This document shows, one piece after another, positions 52,001 to 59,625 of a DNA stretch of 64,000 bases. The DNA lies in NCBI GenBank assembly GCA_000721375.1, contig JOGW01000022.1, forward strand, positions 48,090-112,089, written 5' to 3'. The stretch's first letter is position 1; each line of letters starts with the position of its first letter. Source of the stretch: Streptomyces sp. NRRL B-3428. GTDB lineage: Bacteria > Actinomycetota > Actinomycetes > Streptomycetales > Streptomycetaceae. Below the pieces are notes generated by a model that saw nothing but the letters and a program-made list of their open reading frames with translations, ran no database searches and was not told the origin of the DNA. A program made the position numbers and the translations under genes.

Positions 52001-52629
52001 AAGTCCGCGTACTGCACCGTCGGCTCCGGCAGCGGAGAAGGCCGACCACGGCTGAACGCGCGGTACAGGGCGCTCAGTTCACGCTTCAGTACCAGTTCCG
52101 ACCATCCGTCGGCGACCGCGTGATGAAGGCACAGCACCAGCAGGTGATCGTCGTCGCTGAGTCGGATCAGCTCCCAGCGGACTGCCGGCGCCTCGTCCAG
52201 GCGGTACGGCAGCGCTGCCAGCTCTCGCGCACGTGCGTATGCGGCAGCTGCCGGATCGGGCGCGCCGGACAGATCGGACCGGGCGAGCCGTCCGGGAACG
52301 TGCACCACCTTCTGCACGAGATGCTCGCCGCCGGCTCCGTACACCGTGCGCAGCACTTCGTGCCGCCGCTCCAGCTCGGTGATCGCCTGATCGAGCGCAT
52401 CTTCCGACAGCGCGCCACGCAGCCGGTAGGCGTAGGCGAAATTGTTCACCGCGGCGTCCGGAGCCAACTGCTCGACCAGCCACATGCGTTCCTGGCCGAA
52501 GGACAGCGGAGCCTCGGCCGAACCGCGCGGCCGGATCCCACCGGTCGCGACCCGGTTGCGACGCGTCTGCAGCCGCTGCACCAAGGCGGCGTCCTGATGC
52601 TCGGGCCGGGATGACCTCTGTACGCCCAT
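46075..52629 (-). CDS. NRPS dimodule C-A-T-C-A-T, 2184 aa
   Basis: Module 1 has a canonical condensation motif HHAVADG at 169-175, an A domain with hand-read code D-F-T-K-I-G-E-V-Y-K (Lys and Glu positions as in Asn/Asp codes) and a carrier with LGGHSLRA, Ser1042. Module 2 has a C domain with HHMSTDA at 1235-1241 (Gly to Ala), an A domain with the unusual blocks NAWGLTEASVDST and code D-P-V-Q-G-S-A-V-D-K, and a carrier with Ser2107. There is no E or TE domain. ATG 52629 has GGAG 7 bases upstream; a longer frame to 53016 overlaps MbtH and is rejected. It is the second gene of the minus-strand operon and should hand the chain to the next NRPS. Confidence 0.93.
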   Translation of the reverse strand: MGVQRSSRPEHQDAALVQRLQTRRNRVATGGIRPRGSAEAPLSFGQERMWLVEQLAPDAAVNNFAYAYRLRGALSEDALDQAITELERRHEVLRTVYGAGGEHLVQKVVHVPGRLARSDLSGAPDPAAAAYARARELAALPYRLDEAPAVRWELIRLSDDDHLLVLCLHHAVADGWSELVLKRELSALYRAFSRGRPSPLPEPTVQYADFAQWQRTREVSDGSAEHMAYWRSQLCDAPAALRLPFDRAPDADAGFEGETISFDIPAETVERARDLARSEGCTLFMVLLASFSVLLARRGGQDDFVVGVPVAGRSRPEWEGLIGFFVNTLGLRIDVSADPSFRELLAQVRRTVLDGMVHQDTPFERVVEELAPAREPGRQPLVQVLFQLHNPPQDNLVLPGLEVHEEQLFHDAASLDLTVSFVESGATLRGYWKYRSALFDRASVRRLQQAFTGVLTDVLADPQLPLSAVTTLTTGERHNVLRGWNDTARPYTFTGLPDLFETQVRSTPDAIAVVDGTRSVTYRELNTRANRIAHLLREREVRAESIVAIVLERSTDQVAAALGILKAGGAYLPVDTNCPDQRIAFMLSDASPTVVITDSILAPRIPYDIDGEIICLDLPLPRTADSDPAIALDPDQLAYVIYTSGTTGNPKGTAVTHRGLTNHVLGAAVDFDRGGAHGSPVHSPLSFDFTVTPLYLPLLSGRQVELLSERNTLDQLAEVLQEPGRDFAVLKLTPSHLEALRARMAPSACLDSLRTVILGGEQLHAESIAAWRKLAPAARFVNEYGPTEAVVYCTTYEIPQELVSGPVPIGAPAGNARIFVLDEQMRPLPPGTVGEMFIGGHGVARGYLGRPGLTADRFVPDPYGPEPGGRLYRTGDLARWNSAGLLEFHGRCDHQVKLRGFRIELGEVENALLRHEAVREAVALVREDVAGDPLLVAYWVPRPDGDASAVDSATLRRFLALSLPEYMVPTVVIRIDAIPLTTNGKLDRAALPKPGSGHDRAATEPEAPRSAAERLMTRIWEKVLGTHGIGIHDDFFSLGGHSLRAARIVQEAVTVFPGTSGAQLLRDLFRHPTIASFTQRVIAGAADAAPDPASVAVERIDRSGPVPLSSGQRRLWFLDQLSATRSEFMVPFALRLHGPLDETALHTALDGLIERHETLRTCVTVVDGEPMGVINAPRPVPVERVDLSGPDSEERAQELLRAEVLLPLDPAAALPVRARLARLSDDTHLLCLTVHHMSTDALSAGVLIDDLCALYSAARSTGPQLQPLTVQYADVTAWQESPERQRQIRQQLDHWKDTLTGSIPLELPADRMRPAQRTGKGTSIRFDLDRALTEEVERLGREQGATLFMTLLAAFQLLLSKYTGRSDITIGTTVHGRGHSAAQNLVGCFINMLVLRGDVSGDPTFRTLVERAKDTAVEAYAHQDMPFERLVEELKPERDLSRTPLFQAMLQLVERSADAQRMTAGLAVTEMPQTAVVSKYDLTLSLERTATGLAGELEYDTELYDPATMQRLAEHFDALLRSVVDAPHLPISRVSLLTEPAREQALVCAAPPPVAYPQLALHELFALQALRTPDTIAVTDGRVSWSYRQLDENANRIARELIHRGVHAETPVGLLLDRAPETLAALLGVLKAGGAYVPIETETPAERVRTLLAEVGAPLCLVRPDLAGQLDGTATTPIAWTADAWQDHPPTAPDVRVDPFGLAAVLFTSGSTGKPKAVGCTHTGWVNRMAWMQGIIALRPGETVLHKTTTVFDPSAVELFWPLLHGAGVALMAPGEHRDPEAIVRAAERFAVSHIQFVPSMLGPFLDCLDAPGAPSLPALRSVGSSGEALGPHLVGRFRRRFGDRVLLLNAWGLTEASVDSTAHVCGPDDPALPGASVPIGPPMENNEVYVLDEHLEPVPVGVPGEIHIGGPGLARGYLGDPGRTAQAFVPHPFRAGERLYRTGDHGRRRADGSIMFLGRSDGQVKIRGVRIELGEVEAAIRAHPGVSECLAMTWEPTPGDKRLAAYATTVRGVTPSVSEVLAFAAQRLSRYAVPASLNLLEKLPRHPSGKLNRRALPPPSLRTEAAPVRTAPRTPVEEVVAACWQDVLGLTALDIDTDFFAAGGHSLLATRAIARMRSAFGTALPVSLLFEHPTVRSCAAKVEELVLAEIEALSEAEAMSQGAALPEGAAPRPDAQQARGGSA

Positions 52630-52694
52630 CACTGATCTCCGTTTCCGGGGCGCCGACATGACACGTAGGTCGTGCGGATGTGCGGAACCGGGAT

Positions 52695-52907
52695 CTAGGA
52701 GGCGTCGGCCATCCGGCGGCGCAGACTCAGCGGGCGCATGTCCACCCACACGTCCTCGATGCGCGTCAGGCACACCTCCTTGGGCCCCGTGGTGCCCTCC
52801 GCCGTCCATCCGTCGGGCAGTTCCCGTCCGGCCGGCCAGATCGAGTACTGCTCCTCGTGGTTCACAACCACCTGGTACACGGGCGTCTGCGGCTGAGACT
52901 CGTTCAT
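52695..52907 (-). CDS. MbtH-like protein, 70 aa
   Basis: The family signature is complete: [20 protein letters not shown], then [17 protein letters not shown] and [14 protein letters not shown], with the conserved Trp residues. MbtH-like proteins bind adenylation domains and are needed for their folding or activity. Length is typical. GAAGGA lies 8 bases before ATG 52907. It is the first gene of the minus-strand NRPS operon, so it probably serves the adenylation domains of the two large synthetases and perhaps those of the plus-strand operon. Confidence 0.96.
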   Translation of the reverse strand: MNESQPQTPVYQVVVNHEEQYSIWPAGRELPDGWTAEGTTGPKEVCLTRIEDVWVDMRPLSLRRRMADAS

Positions 52908-53148
52908 GACCGAAGTCCTTCCGATACATCGGGGCCCGGCCGGGCGGCCCGGGCAATGGCGACCCGGCCACCGTGACGAGGCGCTCTATCGCTTCGCATT
53001 TGCGCGGCCATCGCATGCGAATAGCCGGCGAAAGGAGCGGTGATATGGCGGTGAGCGACGCTCGGCGGCGTAGTCAGTCAGTCCGCGCCTGCTCCGCCGG
53101 GGTCCAGCACACCGGTACGCAGCGGCCCCAGCCATCCGAGGTGATGAG
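52908..53148. promoter_or_regulatory. Divergent promoter region of mbtH and the cmlA-like gene
   Basis: The 241 bp between two divergent operons must hold both promoters and is a likely SARP target. I cannot point to a confident heptamer array by eye. A small frame with a good ribosome site (53045-53173) lies inside it. Confidence 0.6.
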
Positions 53149-53173
53149 ATGCGCGATGAGTTGCTGTACGTGA
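53045..53173 (+). CDS. Possible 42-aa upstream ORF before the hydroxylase gene
   Basis: AAGGAG lies 7 bases before ATG 53045, a better site than that of the next gene. The frame reads MAVSDARRRSQSVRACSAGV and so on, ends in RCAMSCCT, and overlaps the hydroxylase start by 25 bp in another frame. It has no family resemblance. It could be a leader peptide that sets translation of the hydroxylase, or chance. Confidence 0.25.
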   Translation: MAVSDARRRSQSVRACSAGVQHTGTQRPQPSEVMRCAMSCCT

Positions 53174-54735
53174 AGCCGAACATCCGAATCGAGGGACTGG
53201 TCAACCGGTTCTGCGCCTGGCTGCATGTGTACGCGCCGGTGCCGGCCGCCATGAATCTGGCGAGCCTTCACATGCCCATGCTCGACTCCTTCGTCGAGCA
53301 CCCCCAGGTGCACGTCGACGCCGTCGCCAATCCGCAGATGAAGGGCAGCTTCTTCATCAACGCCGATATCTCGCGGGCCGACGAGATCCGTGAGCTGCGT
53401 GACGACATCCGTAAGGAGAACGCCGCGGCGCTCGCCTTCGCGGACGCGGTGGCGAAGGCGGAGAACCTGCTGCGCACCCAGGCCACCGGATACGACCTGA
53501 CCCCGCTCTACGCCCAGCTGCCCGAAGAGCTGCACGGAGCCGTCGAGCTCGTCTACGACATCAACAACCACCCGCAGCTGCGCTTCATGGAGGCGATGCT
53601 CTACCGCAGCGACATTCACCGCCCCGACCGCCAGTCCATCGATCTCAGCCTGGACGACGGCAGTGAACCGCCCTTCGCGCTCAGTACCCCGCGGCTGCCC
53701 GGGCCCGGGCATCTGCAACTGCCGCTCCAGCTGCGGCATGCCGGCATCGACGAGCTGTTCGCGCTGCGGGACAAGCCCCGCAGGCTCGGCGAGATCGCCG
53801 ACAGCCTGGAGATCACCTCCGGGGATGACGTGCGGCAGCTCCGTACCCTGCTCACCCCCGAGCCGACGCCGGTGGCGGACCGCGACGTCACCTCCGGCGG
53901 CCGTATCCGCTACTTCGGGCATGCCTGTCTGCTGCTGCAGAGCCCCACGGTCTCCATCATGGTGGACCCCTTCATCAGCTCGCATCACGCGGCCGGAGAC
54001 CGGTTCACCTACGCCGACTTGCCGGACCATGTCGACTATGTCCTCATCACCCACGGCCACCAGGACCATGTGGTGCCCGAGACGCTGCTGCAGATGCGCG
54101 GCCGCATCGGAACCGTGGTCGTACCGCGCAACGGCGGCGGCCACCGCCAGGACCCCTCACTGCGCCTCTTCCTGGAGAGCCTCGGCTTCAACGTGCGCGA
54201 GGTCGACGACTTCGACGAGCTGACCTTCGAGGGCGGCAGCATCGTGGCCACCCCGTTCCTCGGCGAGCACTGCGACCTCGACGTGCGCGCCAAGTCGACG
54301 TACATGATCCGGCTCGCGGGCAAGAGCGTGTTCGTGGGAGCCGACTCCTCCGGCCTGGACCGGCAGCTCTACCACCGCATCCGCCGCGCCCTGGGGCCCG
54401 CCGACTACGGTTACCTTGGCATGGAGTGCGACGGTGCGCCGCTCACCTGGTTGTACAGCTCGCTGTTCACCCAGCCGGTGCCCCGCAAAATGAGCATCAC
54501 CCGCAAACTCTCCGGATCCAACGCCACCCAGGCACTGGACATCGTGGAGGAACTGGGCATCAAGCACGCCTATGTGTACGCCATGGGACAGGAGGACTGG
54601 CTCCAGCACATCATGGCCACCAGCTACACACCGGAGTCGTATCAACTCCAGCAGGTGGCCGAGTTCCTCGACGGCTGCAAGGAGCGGGACGTACAGGGCA
54701 CGCACCTGTTGGTCCGTCAGGAGACCCGCTGGTGA
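53149..54735 (+). CDS. CmlA-type diiron amino acid beta-hydroxylase, 528 aa
   Basis: Residues about 250-500 are an MBL fold with THGHQDHVVPE (His302, His304, Asp306, His307), and further ligand blocks PFLGEHCDLDVRAKSTY and GADSSGLDR. The N-terminal 240 residues match the extra domain of CmlA, the chloramphenicol-pathway enzyme of about 530 residues. CmlA and relatives hydroxylate the beta carbon of an amino acid held on an NRPS carrier, using a diiron centre and oxygen. GAGGTGA precedes ATG 53149. It is divergent from mbtH and coupled to the next gene by GTGA. Which carrier-bound residue is hydroxylated is not known. Confidence 0.9.
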   Translation: MRDELLYVKPNIRIEGLVNRFCAWLHVYAPVPAAMNLASLHMPMLDSFVEHPQVHVDAVANPQMKGSFFINADISRADEIRELRDDIRKENAAALAFADAVAKAENLLRTQATGYDLTPLYAQLPEELHGAVELVYDINNHPQLRFMEAMLYRSDIHRPDRQSIDLSLDDGSEPPFALSTPRLPGPGHLQLPLQLRHAGIDELFALRDKPRRLGEIADSLEITSGDDVRQLRTLLTPEPTPVADRDVTSGGRIRYFGHACLLLQSPTVSIMVDPFISSHHAAGDRFTYADLPDHVDYVLITHGHQDHVVPETLLQMRGRIGTVVVPRNGGGHRQDPSLRLFLESLGFNVREVDDFDELTFEGGSIVATPFLGEHCDLDVRAKSTYMIRLAGKSVFVGADSSGLDRQLYHRIRRALGPADYGYLGMECDGAPLTWLYSSLFTQPVPRKMSITRKLSGSNATQALDIVEELGIKHAYVYAMGQEDWLQHIMATSYTPESYQLQQVAEFLDGCKERDVQGTHLLVRQETRW

Positions 54736-55670
54736 GCGGACTTGAGGTACGCCTCCTCCTCGACACCGGACCCACTGCGGCAGAAGTGGCCGAGCTCCGG
54801 CGGCGCTTCGACGCACTCGGAATGAGCGCCACTGCGGAAGGCCACTCCTATGGCGGCCCGCCCCCGACCTCTGCATTCCTCATCGTCGTCAACGCCCCGC
54901 TGTCCCCCTTCCTCGATCGCTTCGCCCAGCAGCCGGGCGGCGCCGAGCGGCTCCGCTCGCTCGTGGCCCACCTGTTGTCCCTGCGCGCGGACTCCCGCCG
55001 TTGGGGACGCCCGCACGGAGTGCGGCTGGAGGACGCGGCCACCGGGCTGGCCGTCTCCCTCACCCATGAACTGCCGAGCGAGGCGTATACGGCGCTCCTC
55101 ACCGCAGACCTGTCGGCATTCGACCACGGGTCTTCGCCCATGGACGTGCGCTGGGACGTCCGACTGGCCCGCTGGAGCGCCCACTTCACCACCTCACCGG
55201 TGGCCGTGGCCCGGCGGCTGCCGCCGCGCCGGGGAGTTGGTGCAGCAGAGCCCGCGGCCCGCGGTCTTGACGAGCAACGCACCCGGGAGTTGTGGCAGCT
55301 GGTGGAACGGGCCGGTTCCGCTGTCGCCTGGCAGCGCGCCTCCATCGTGCTGTGGAGCCGACTTGGCTGGAGCACCTGCGCCATTGCCACCCGCACGCTC
55401 GTGAGCAAGGACCGCATACGCGCCGTCATCCGCAACTTCAACCGTGACGGCTTCGACTCCTTCCGGATCGGCTACGCCGAAGGCGAGGCGGTCGAGCCCA
55501 CCGCGGCGGAGGAACGGGAGGCGGCCGCGGTGGTGCGCAGTTCACCGAGGGACTTCGCTGTCGAGCGTGAGTCGTGGGATGCGGCGTCGCTCGCCGAGTG
55601 CCTGGTCGGCTCCGGAATCGCCGACGATGTCGACCCCAAGTGGCTCGAGACCCTGCTTGCCGGCGGCTGA
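54732..55670 (+). CDS. Protein with IS630-transposase-like helix-turn-helix, 312 aa
   Basis: Residues about 195-312 look like the N-terminal DNA-binding part of IS630-type transposases: WQRASIVLWSRLGWSTCAIA, then TRTLVSKDRIRAVIRNFNRD and GFDSFRIGYAEGEA, followed by RSSPRDFAVERESWDAASLA. No DDE catalytic domain follows. Residues 1-170 are unassigned. GTG 54732 overlaps the hydroxylase stop as GTGA, so the protein is co-produced with an NRPS enzyme and is not a stray insertion. It may be a domesticated regulator of the cluster. A terminator at 55687 closes the transcript. Confidence 0.7.
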   Translation: MSGLEVRLLLDTGPTAAEVAELRRRFDALGMSATAEGHSYGGPPPTSAFLIVVNAPLSPFLDRFAQQPGGAERLRSLVAHLLSLRADSRRWGRPHGVRLEDAATGLAVSLTHELPSEAYTALLTADLSAFDHGSSPMDVRWDVRLARWSAHFTTSPVAVARRLPPRRGVGAAEPAARGLDEQRTRELWQLVERAGSAVAWQRASIVLWSRLGWSTCAIATRTLVSKDRIRAVIRNFNRDGFDSFRIGYAEGEAVEPTAAEEREAAAVVRSSPRDFAVERESWDAASLAECLVGSGIADDVDPKWLETLLAGG

Positions 55671-55686
55671 CGCACGACCCGGGAAG

Positions 55687-55741
55687 CGTACGGCTGTGCC
55701 CGGCGGCTCCACCGGATGGGGTCGCCGGGCACAGCCGTACG
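55687..55741. terminator. Bidirectional terminator between convergent genes
   Basis: A perfect 19-bp stem starting CGTACGGCTGTGCCCGGCG (55687-55705) pairs with 55723-55741 across a 17-base loop. It fills the 73-bp gap between the HTH gene and the C-T-SDR gene. Confidence 0.85.
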
Positions 55742-55743
55742 GT

Positions 55744-58461
55744 TCAGCGCCGGGAGAGAGCAAGGGCCGCCGGTACGGCTTCGGCAAGCGCCGCACGCCA
55801 GGACTCTTCGGCGCCGCCCGCCGGTTCGCGGAGCGCCGAGGCGTAGCGGGCGGCGCGGAACAGATGGGCCGGAGCGTCGGGGGAGTAGGCAAGCCGGCTG
55901 TCGCTGCCGACCAGCTCGCGCAGCTCCAGCGCGAGCGACAGCCAGTCCACATGGCCGCCGATCGCGTTCACCACCCTGTACGCCGGAGATTCGACAACGT
56001 CGACCAGGAACCGGGCCAGCCGGTGCGCACTGATCCACGGCAACAGGCCCGGCCGGTACCGCGATTTCGTCTCCCGCGTACCCGGCAGCAGCATTTCGGT
56101 GCGGGCTTGTGCGGCCTGCAGCAGGGATCCCGTGACCCCCCAGCGCAGTTGATGGTGCAGCCGGTCGTGGCAGCCCCACACCGCCGGTACCCGCACGGCG
56201 CTCCAGCCGTGCGGTGTACCGCGTCGCGCCTGCGCCAGCAAGCGCTCGCACGCCAGTTTGGCCTCTCCGTAGGCGTTCACCGCACCGACGGGCCCGGCGC
56301 CCTCCGCAACCGGACCCGGAGGCGGGCTGCCGTAGGCGTCCACACTGCTGACGAAGACGAACGATGCGGCGGAGCCGCCCGCCAGCAGAGCCCGCATTGC
56401 GGCGACGTCCACGTTCGGCGAGGTGAAGGTGCACGCCGCGTGCACCACCGCACCCACCCCGTCGGCCGCGGCGCGCAAGGAATCGGCGTCCGCCAGATCG
56501 CCCGCGACGATCTCGACGGGTTCTCCGGCCAGCAGATGAGCCGACTCGGGCCGCACCAGGGCACGCACACTGCGGCCCCGCGCCAGCAACTCCCGTACCA
56601 CGAACGACCCCACGCCACCGGTGGCACCCGTGACCAGCACCGGCCCGGCAGCCGCTCCCGACAGCCCGGCGGACGGGGTGCGGGCCCGATGCGCGCGAGC
56701 GGACGTTGGCACCTCGCCCGCGGCTCGTGCCAGCAGCTGCGCCCCGGCGCGTTCGTCGAGCAGCCTGCCGAGTCTGCGGGCGGAGCCGCACTCCATCACC
56801 TCCAGGCCCGTGACCGGCAGCGCCAGACGGCGGCGCAGCCGCTCGGCGGCCTGCACCGCAGTCAGCGAGTGTCCTCCGGCGGCAAGGAAGTCCTCGTCCA
56901 GTCCCGGCCTGCTGCCGAGCACCTCATCGAACACCGAGACCACGGTCCTCAGCCGAGTGCCCTGCTCCGCCCACCCGGCGGCCGTCTCCGGCCGCCGTGA
57001 GCGGGGCGGAGCCGTCCACCGCTCCTTCTCCCGCCGCTGCCCGCCGTGAGCCGCTTCGGCGGGCAGCGGAATGTCGGGTGCATCCGCGATCTGGGCGAGC
57101 AGCGCGAGATAGCGGCGGTGTAGTGCCTTCACTTCATCGGCATGGAACAGGGCGGTGTGGTAAGTCCAGTGCGCGACAAGGCCATTCGGGCGCGGCTCCA
57201 GCGACAGCGACAGGTCGAGATCGCATGCGGTACCAAAGATCTGTTCGCGCGCCGCCTCGAGACCGACCCAACGAGCCTCCGGCTCAGGCACGTTGTGCAG
57301 TTGGAACATCACCGGAGTCAGCTGGCGCCGACGACTGCTCCGGCCGCGCGCCACGCTCTTGACCACCTCTTCGAACGGAACGTCCTGGTGGTCCATGCCG
57401 TCCAGACAGGTCGCGCGGACCCGGCGGAGCAGTTCCCGCGGGGTGGGCCGACCCGACAGATCGAAGCGCATCGCGAGCGGATTGACCAAGTAGCCGACCA
57501 GGTCGTGGACATCAGCCTCGCTGCGTCCGGCGGTAGGCGTCCCGATGACCAGATCCTCGGCTTGTGTGGTGGACCGTAGCAGCGCGCAGAACCCGGCCAG
57601 GAGCACCATGAACGACGAAGCCCGCTCATCGCGCGCCAGCTGCTGGAGCCGAAGAGAGAGTTCGGCAGGCACCCCGGCGGTAAATGTCCGGGCCGCATGG
57701 TCGGCGGCCCCGGCGTAGGCGGAGGACTCGCCGCCGACGCCCGGAAGCACGACTGCGGGCGCGCCTGCCAGATGCCTGCGCCAATAGCCGAGGCCTTTGC
57801 TGTACATACCGCCGGCCAGCTCGCGGCGCTGGCGGGCCGCGTACTCGGTGTACGTCACGCGCAGCCTCTGCGGCGGTGGCGTGCGGCCCAGCCGGCGCGC
57901 GCTGTACAGCTCGGCCAGCTGCTGCCACAGCACACTCTCGGACCAGCCGTCGACGGCGATGTGATGCAGACACAGCACCAGCAGGTGCTCGTTCGGCGCG
58001 GTCCGTAACAGGCGCCAGCGCACGGGAGGTTCGCGATCCAGGGCGTACGGTGCCGCGCCGAGCGCCGCCGCGATACCCCGTGCAGCTGCCGCGGGATCGG
58101 GCAGATCGCTCAAGTCCGAGGACGGCAGGTCCACCGGGAGCGCGCGCTGTACCCGCTGGACCAGTCGTCCATGCTGCTCGGCGAGCACGGTCCGCAGCAC
58201 GGCCTGTCGCCGGTGCAGCAGGTCGATGGCTTCACGCAGAGCCACATGATCCAGCTCGCCGCGCAGCCACATCAGCAGCGTGCAGTGGTTGCTGCCGCTG
58301 CCGGGAGCCAGTTGCTCCACGAGCCACATCCGCTCCTGCCCGCAGGAGGCCGGCCCCTGGTCTTCGACTTCGCTCGCCGGGTGCGGTGTTGGAGGCCGGG
58401 TGGGTTGTGGAGGGGGGTTGCAGGGCTGTTCGGTCGGAAGGGACGTTCGGCGGGTCGTCAT
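55744..58461 (-). CDS. NRPS condensation-carrier-SDR protein without adenylation domain, 905 aa
   Basis: Residues about 45-470 are a condensation domain with [10 protein letters not shown] (His166, His167, canonical). A carrier domain follows with [15 protein letters not shown] and Ser532. Residues from about 605 are an extended short-chain dehydrogenase: [18 protein letters not shown] as NAD(P) loop, [10 protein letters not shown] and [14 protein letters not shown] with Tyr-x3-Lys. The SDR part is about 300 residues, shorter than a normal NRPS thioester reductase. No A domain is present, so the carrier must be loaded in trans, for instance by the A-T protein at 20030. The SDR may reduce a carrier-bound group. 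ATG 58461 has no clear ribosome site and a longer TTG start at 58581 is possible. Confidence 0.85.
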   Translation of the reverse strand: MTTRRTSLPTEQPCNPPPQPTRPPTPHPASEVEDQGPASCGQERMWLVEQLAPGSGSNHCTLLMWLRGELDHVALREAIDLLHRRQAVLRTVLAEQHGRLVQRVQRALPVDLPSSDLSDLPDPAAAARGIAAALGAAPYALDREPPVRWRLLRTAPNEHLLVLCLHHIAVDGWSESVLWQQLAELYSARRLGRTPPPQRLRVTYTEYAARQRRELAGGMYSKGLGYWRRHLAGAPAVVLPGVGGESSAYAGAADHAARTFTAGVPAELSLRLQQLARDERASSFMVLLAGFCALLRSTTQAEDLVIGTPTAGRSEADVHDLVGYLVNPLAMRFDLSGRPTPRELLRRVRATCLDGMDHQDVPFEEVVKSVARGRSSRRRQLTPVMFQLHNVPEPEARWVGLEAAREQIFGTACDLDLSLSLEPRPNGLVAHWTYHTALFHADEVKALHRRYLALLAQIADAPDIPLPAEAAHGGQRREKERWTAPPRSRRPETAAGWAEQGTRLRTVVSVFDEVLGSRPGLDEDFLAAGGHSLTAVQAAERLRRRLALPVTGLEVMECGSARRLGRLLDERAGAQLLARAAGEVPTSARAHRARTPSAGLSGAAAGPVLVTGATGGVGSFVVRELLARGRSVRALVRPESAHLLAGEPVEIVAGDLADADSLRAAADGVGAVVHAACTFTSPNVDVAAMRALLAGGSAASFVFVSSVDAYGSPPPGPVAEGAGPVGAVNAYGEAKLACERLLAQARRGTPHGWSAVRVPAVWGCHDRLHHQLRWGVTGSLLQAAQARTEMLLPGTRETKSRYRPGLLPWISAHRLARFLVDVVESPAYRVVNAIGGHVDWLSLALELRELVGSDSRLAYSPDAPAHLFRAARYASALREPAGGAEESWRAALAEAVPAALALSRR

Positions 58462-58681
58462 GGCTGGAGGCTGGCCCGTATGGCTATGTGTCTCCTTCTG
58501 CGGGGCTATCGGCACCCGCGGGGGACCACGGAGACTGTCCGGGCATGAGGTGAGTCCGCCTCGAGCAATGATCATCGGCAAGGAGGCCTGACCACTGTGG
58601 GGGAGGGGTTGGGCTTCGCCCCGCTATGTGGAGTAGGTGCCCTACGGGCTGTTCATGGCCGTGAGGTCGCGGGTCGAGTGT

Positions 58682-58708
58682 GGATCCCGGCGTGGGGCGC
58701 CGGGATCC
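58682..58708 (-). terminator. Hairpin terminator after the secreted-protein gene
   Basis: An 11-bp stem (GGATCCCGGCG and its complement) encloses a 5-base loop, 13 bp past the stop of the gene at 58722-59216. It should end that minus-strand transcript. Confidence 0.8.
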
Positions 58709-58721
58709 AGACTCCGCTGGG

Positions 58722-59216
58722 TCAGCGCCAGCCGGAGCAGGAGATCTGCTTGTGGGGCGTGTAGCGCCATTGCTCGGTACAGACCTGAACCCACACGTTC
58801 TCGATCTTGCCCATGTTCCGGGTGTAGTCCCAGTGCGCGGCGCTGGTGTCACCCTGCGGTGTGGCGTTGCTCAGGTACACGTCGCGCTTCTCGCGAGGGC
58901 CTTGGAGCAGTTGGCAGCCGAGGTCGTTGCAATTGCCCCAGTAGTACGGCACAACTTCGTAGTGCAGGTAGGCAACAGCCCGGTAGTCGTCGCCGGCTGT
59001 GTCTTGGACCTGGGCGTTTTCGATGAAGGCTCGGGAGTTGAAATTCGGGCCCTCTTGCCATTCGATGGCGCCGGTGAAGCGGGCGCCGCTGACGGTGGCG
59101 ATGAAACCTCGTCGGCCGTCTGCCTGTGCGGGACCGGCAGTGCTCAGCGTGACTGTTGTGGCCAGCAGCAAAGCCGTTGCCGCCATACCCCAGATCCGTT
59201 TGCCGAAGTGCTTCAT
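58722..59216 (-). CDS. Secreted protein of unknown function, 164 aa
   Basis: The start MKHFGKRIWGMAATALLLAT followed by TVTLSTAGPAQA-DG is a typical signal peptide, cut near residue 33. The mature 130 residues contain FNSRAFIENAQVQDTAGDDY, YYWGNCNDLGCQLLQ and WVQVCTEQWRYTPHKQISCS, with four Cys that could form two disulfides. This looks like a small Streptomyces exported protein, but I do not recognise the family. AAGG lies 6 bases before ATG 59216; an ATG at 59234 would add six residues. It is followed by the terminator at 58682 and starts outside the NRPS cluster. Confidence 0.7.
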   Translation of the reverse strand: MKHFGKRIWGMAATALLLATTVTLSTAGPAQADGRRGFIATVSGARFTGAIEWQEGPNFNSRAFIENAQVQDTAGDDYRAVAYLHYEVVPYYWGNCNDLGCQLLQGPREKRDVYLSNATPQGDTSAAHWDYTRNMGKIENVWVQVCTEQWRYTPHKQISCSGWR

Positions 59217-59625
59217 CGCCCACCTTCTTGTCATGCCCTGTACATCAGGGCTGGGTGAGTATGAGCGTCGCGCCCCGGCTCTGTATTGGAGATTCCCGCT
59301 CAGCGCCAGCGTTGCAAGTGGCAGTTGCAGGACCTGGTTGTGCCCGTACAGCCCGTCTAACCCGGGACTGCCGTGACTTCCTCGTGTTCGCCGGCATCGC
59401 CTGCGCCCTACTCATGCACCGGGACTGATCCACCCGTGTCTGCGTGGGCGTGGGGCTCCCATGCCGCAGGGGGAGGGAGGGAGATGAGCCGGGCCGCGGA
59501 GGTCGAGATGTTCAGCGAACCGATCACGGCCTGTGAACCGGTCAGGGCGGGAGGGGCGGCGGGGCTGTCTCCGTGCGGCGCGTTGCCGGGTTTCGCGCCC
59601 CAGGGCATGGGAGGACGATGAGGAC
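59217..59625. other. Divergent intergenic gap of 409 bp
   Basis: The gap separates the secreted-protein gene from the sulfite-oxidase-like gene and must hold their promoters. I see no further gene or clear repeat in it. Confidence 0.5.

Noticed and set aside
46075..53016. A longer N-terminus for the dimodular NRPS starting at 53016.
   Set aside because: It would run through the mbtH gene on the same strand in another frame. The ATG at 52629 has a proper ribosome site and begins just before the condensation domain.
54732..55670. An intact insertion sequence inside the NRPS cluster.
   Set aside because: There is no DDE catalytic domain and no flanking inverted repeats were seen. The gene is translationally coupled to the hydroxylase.
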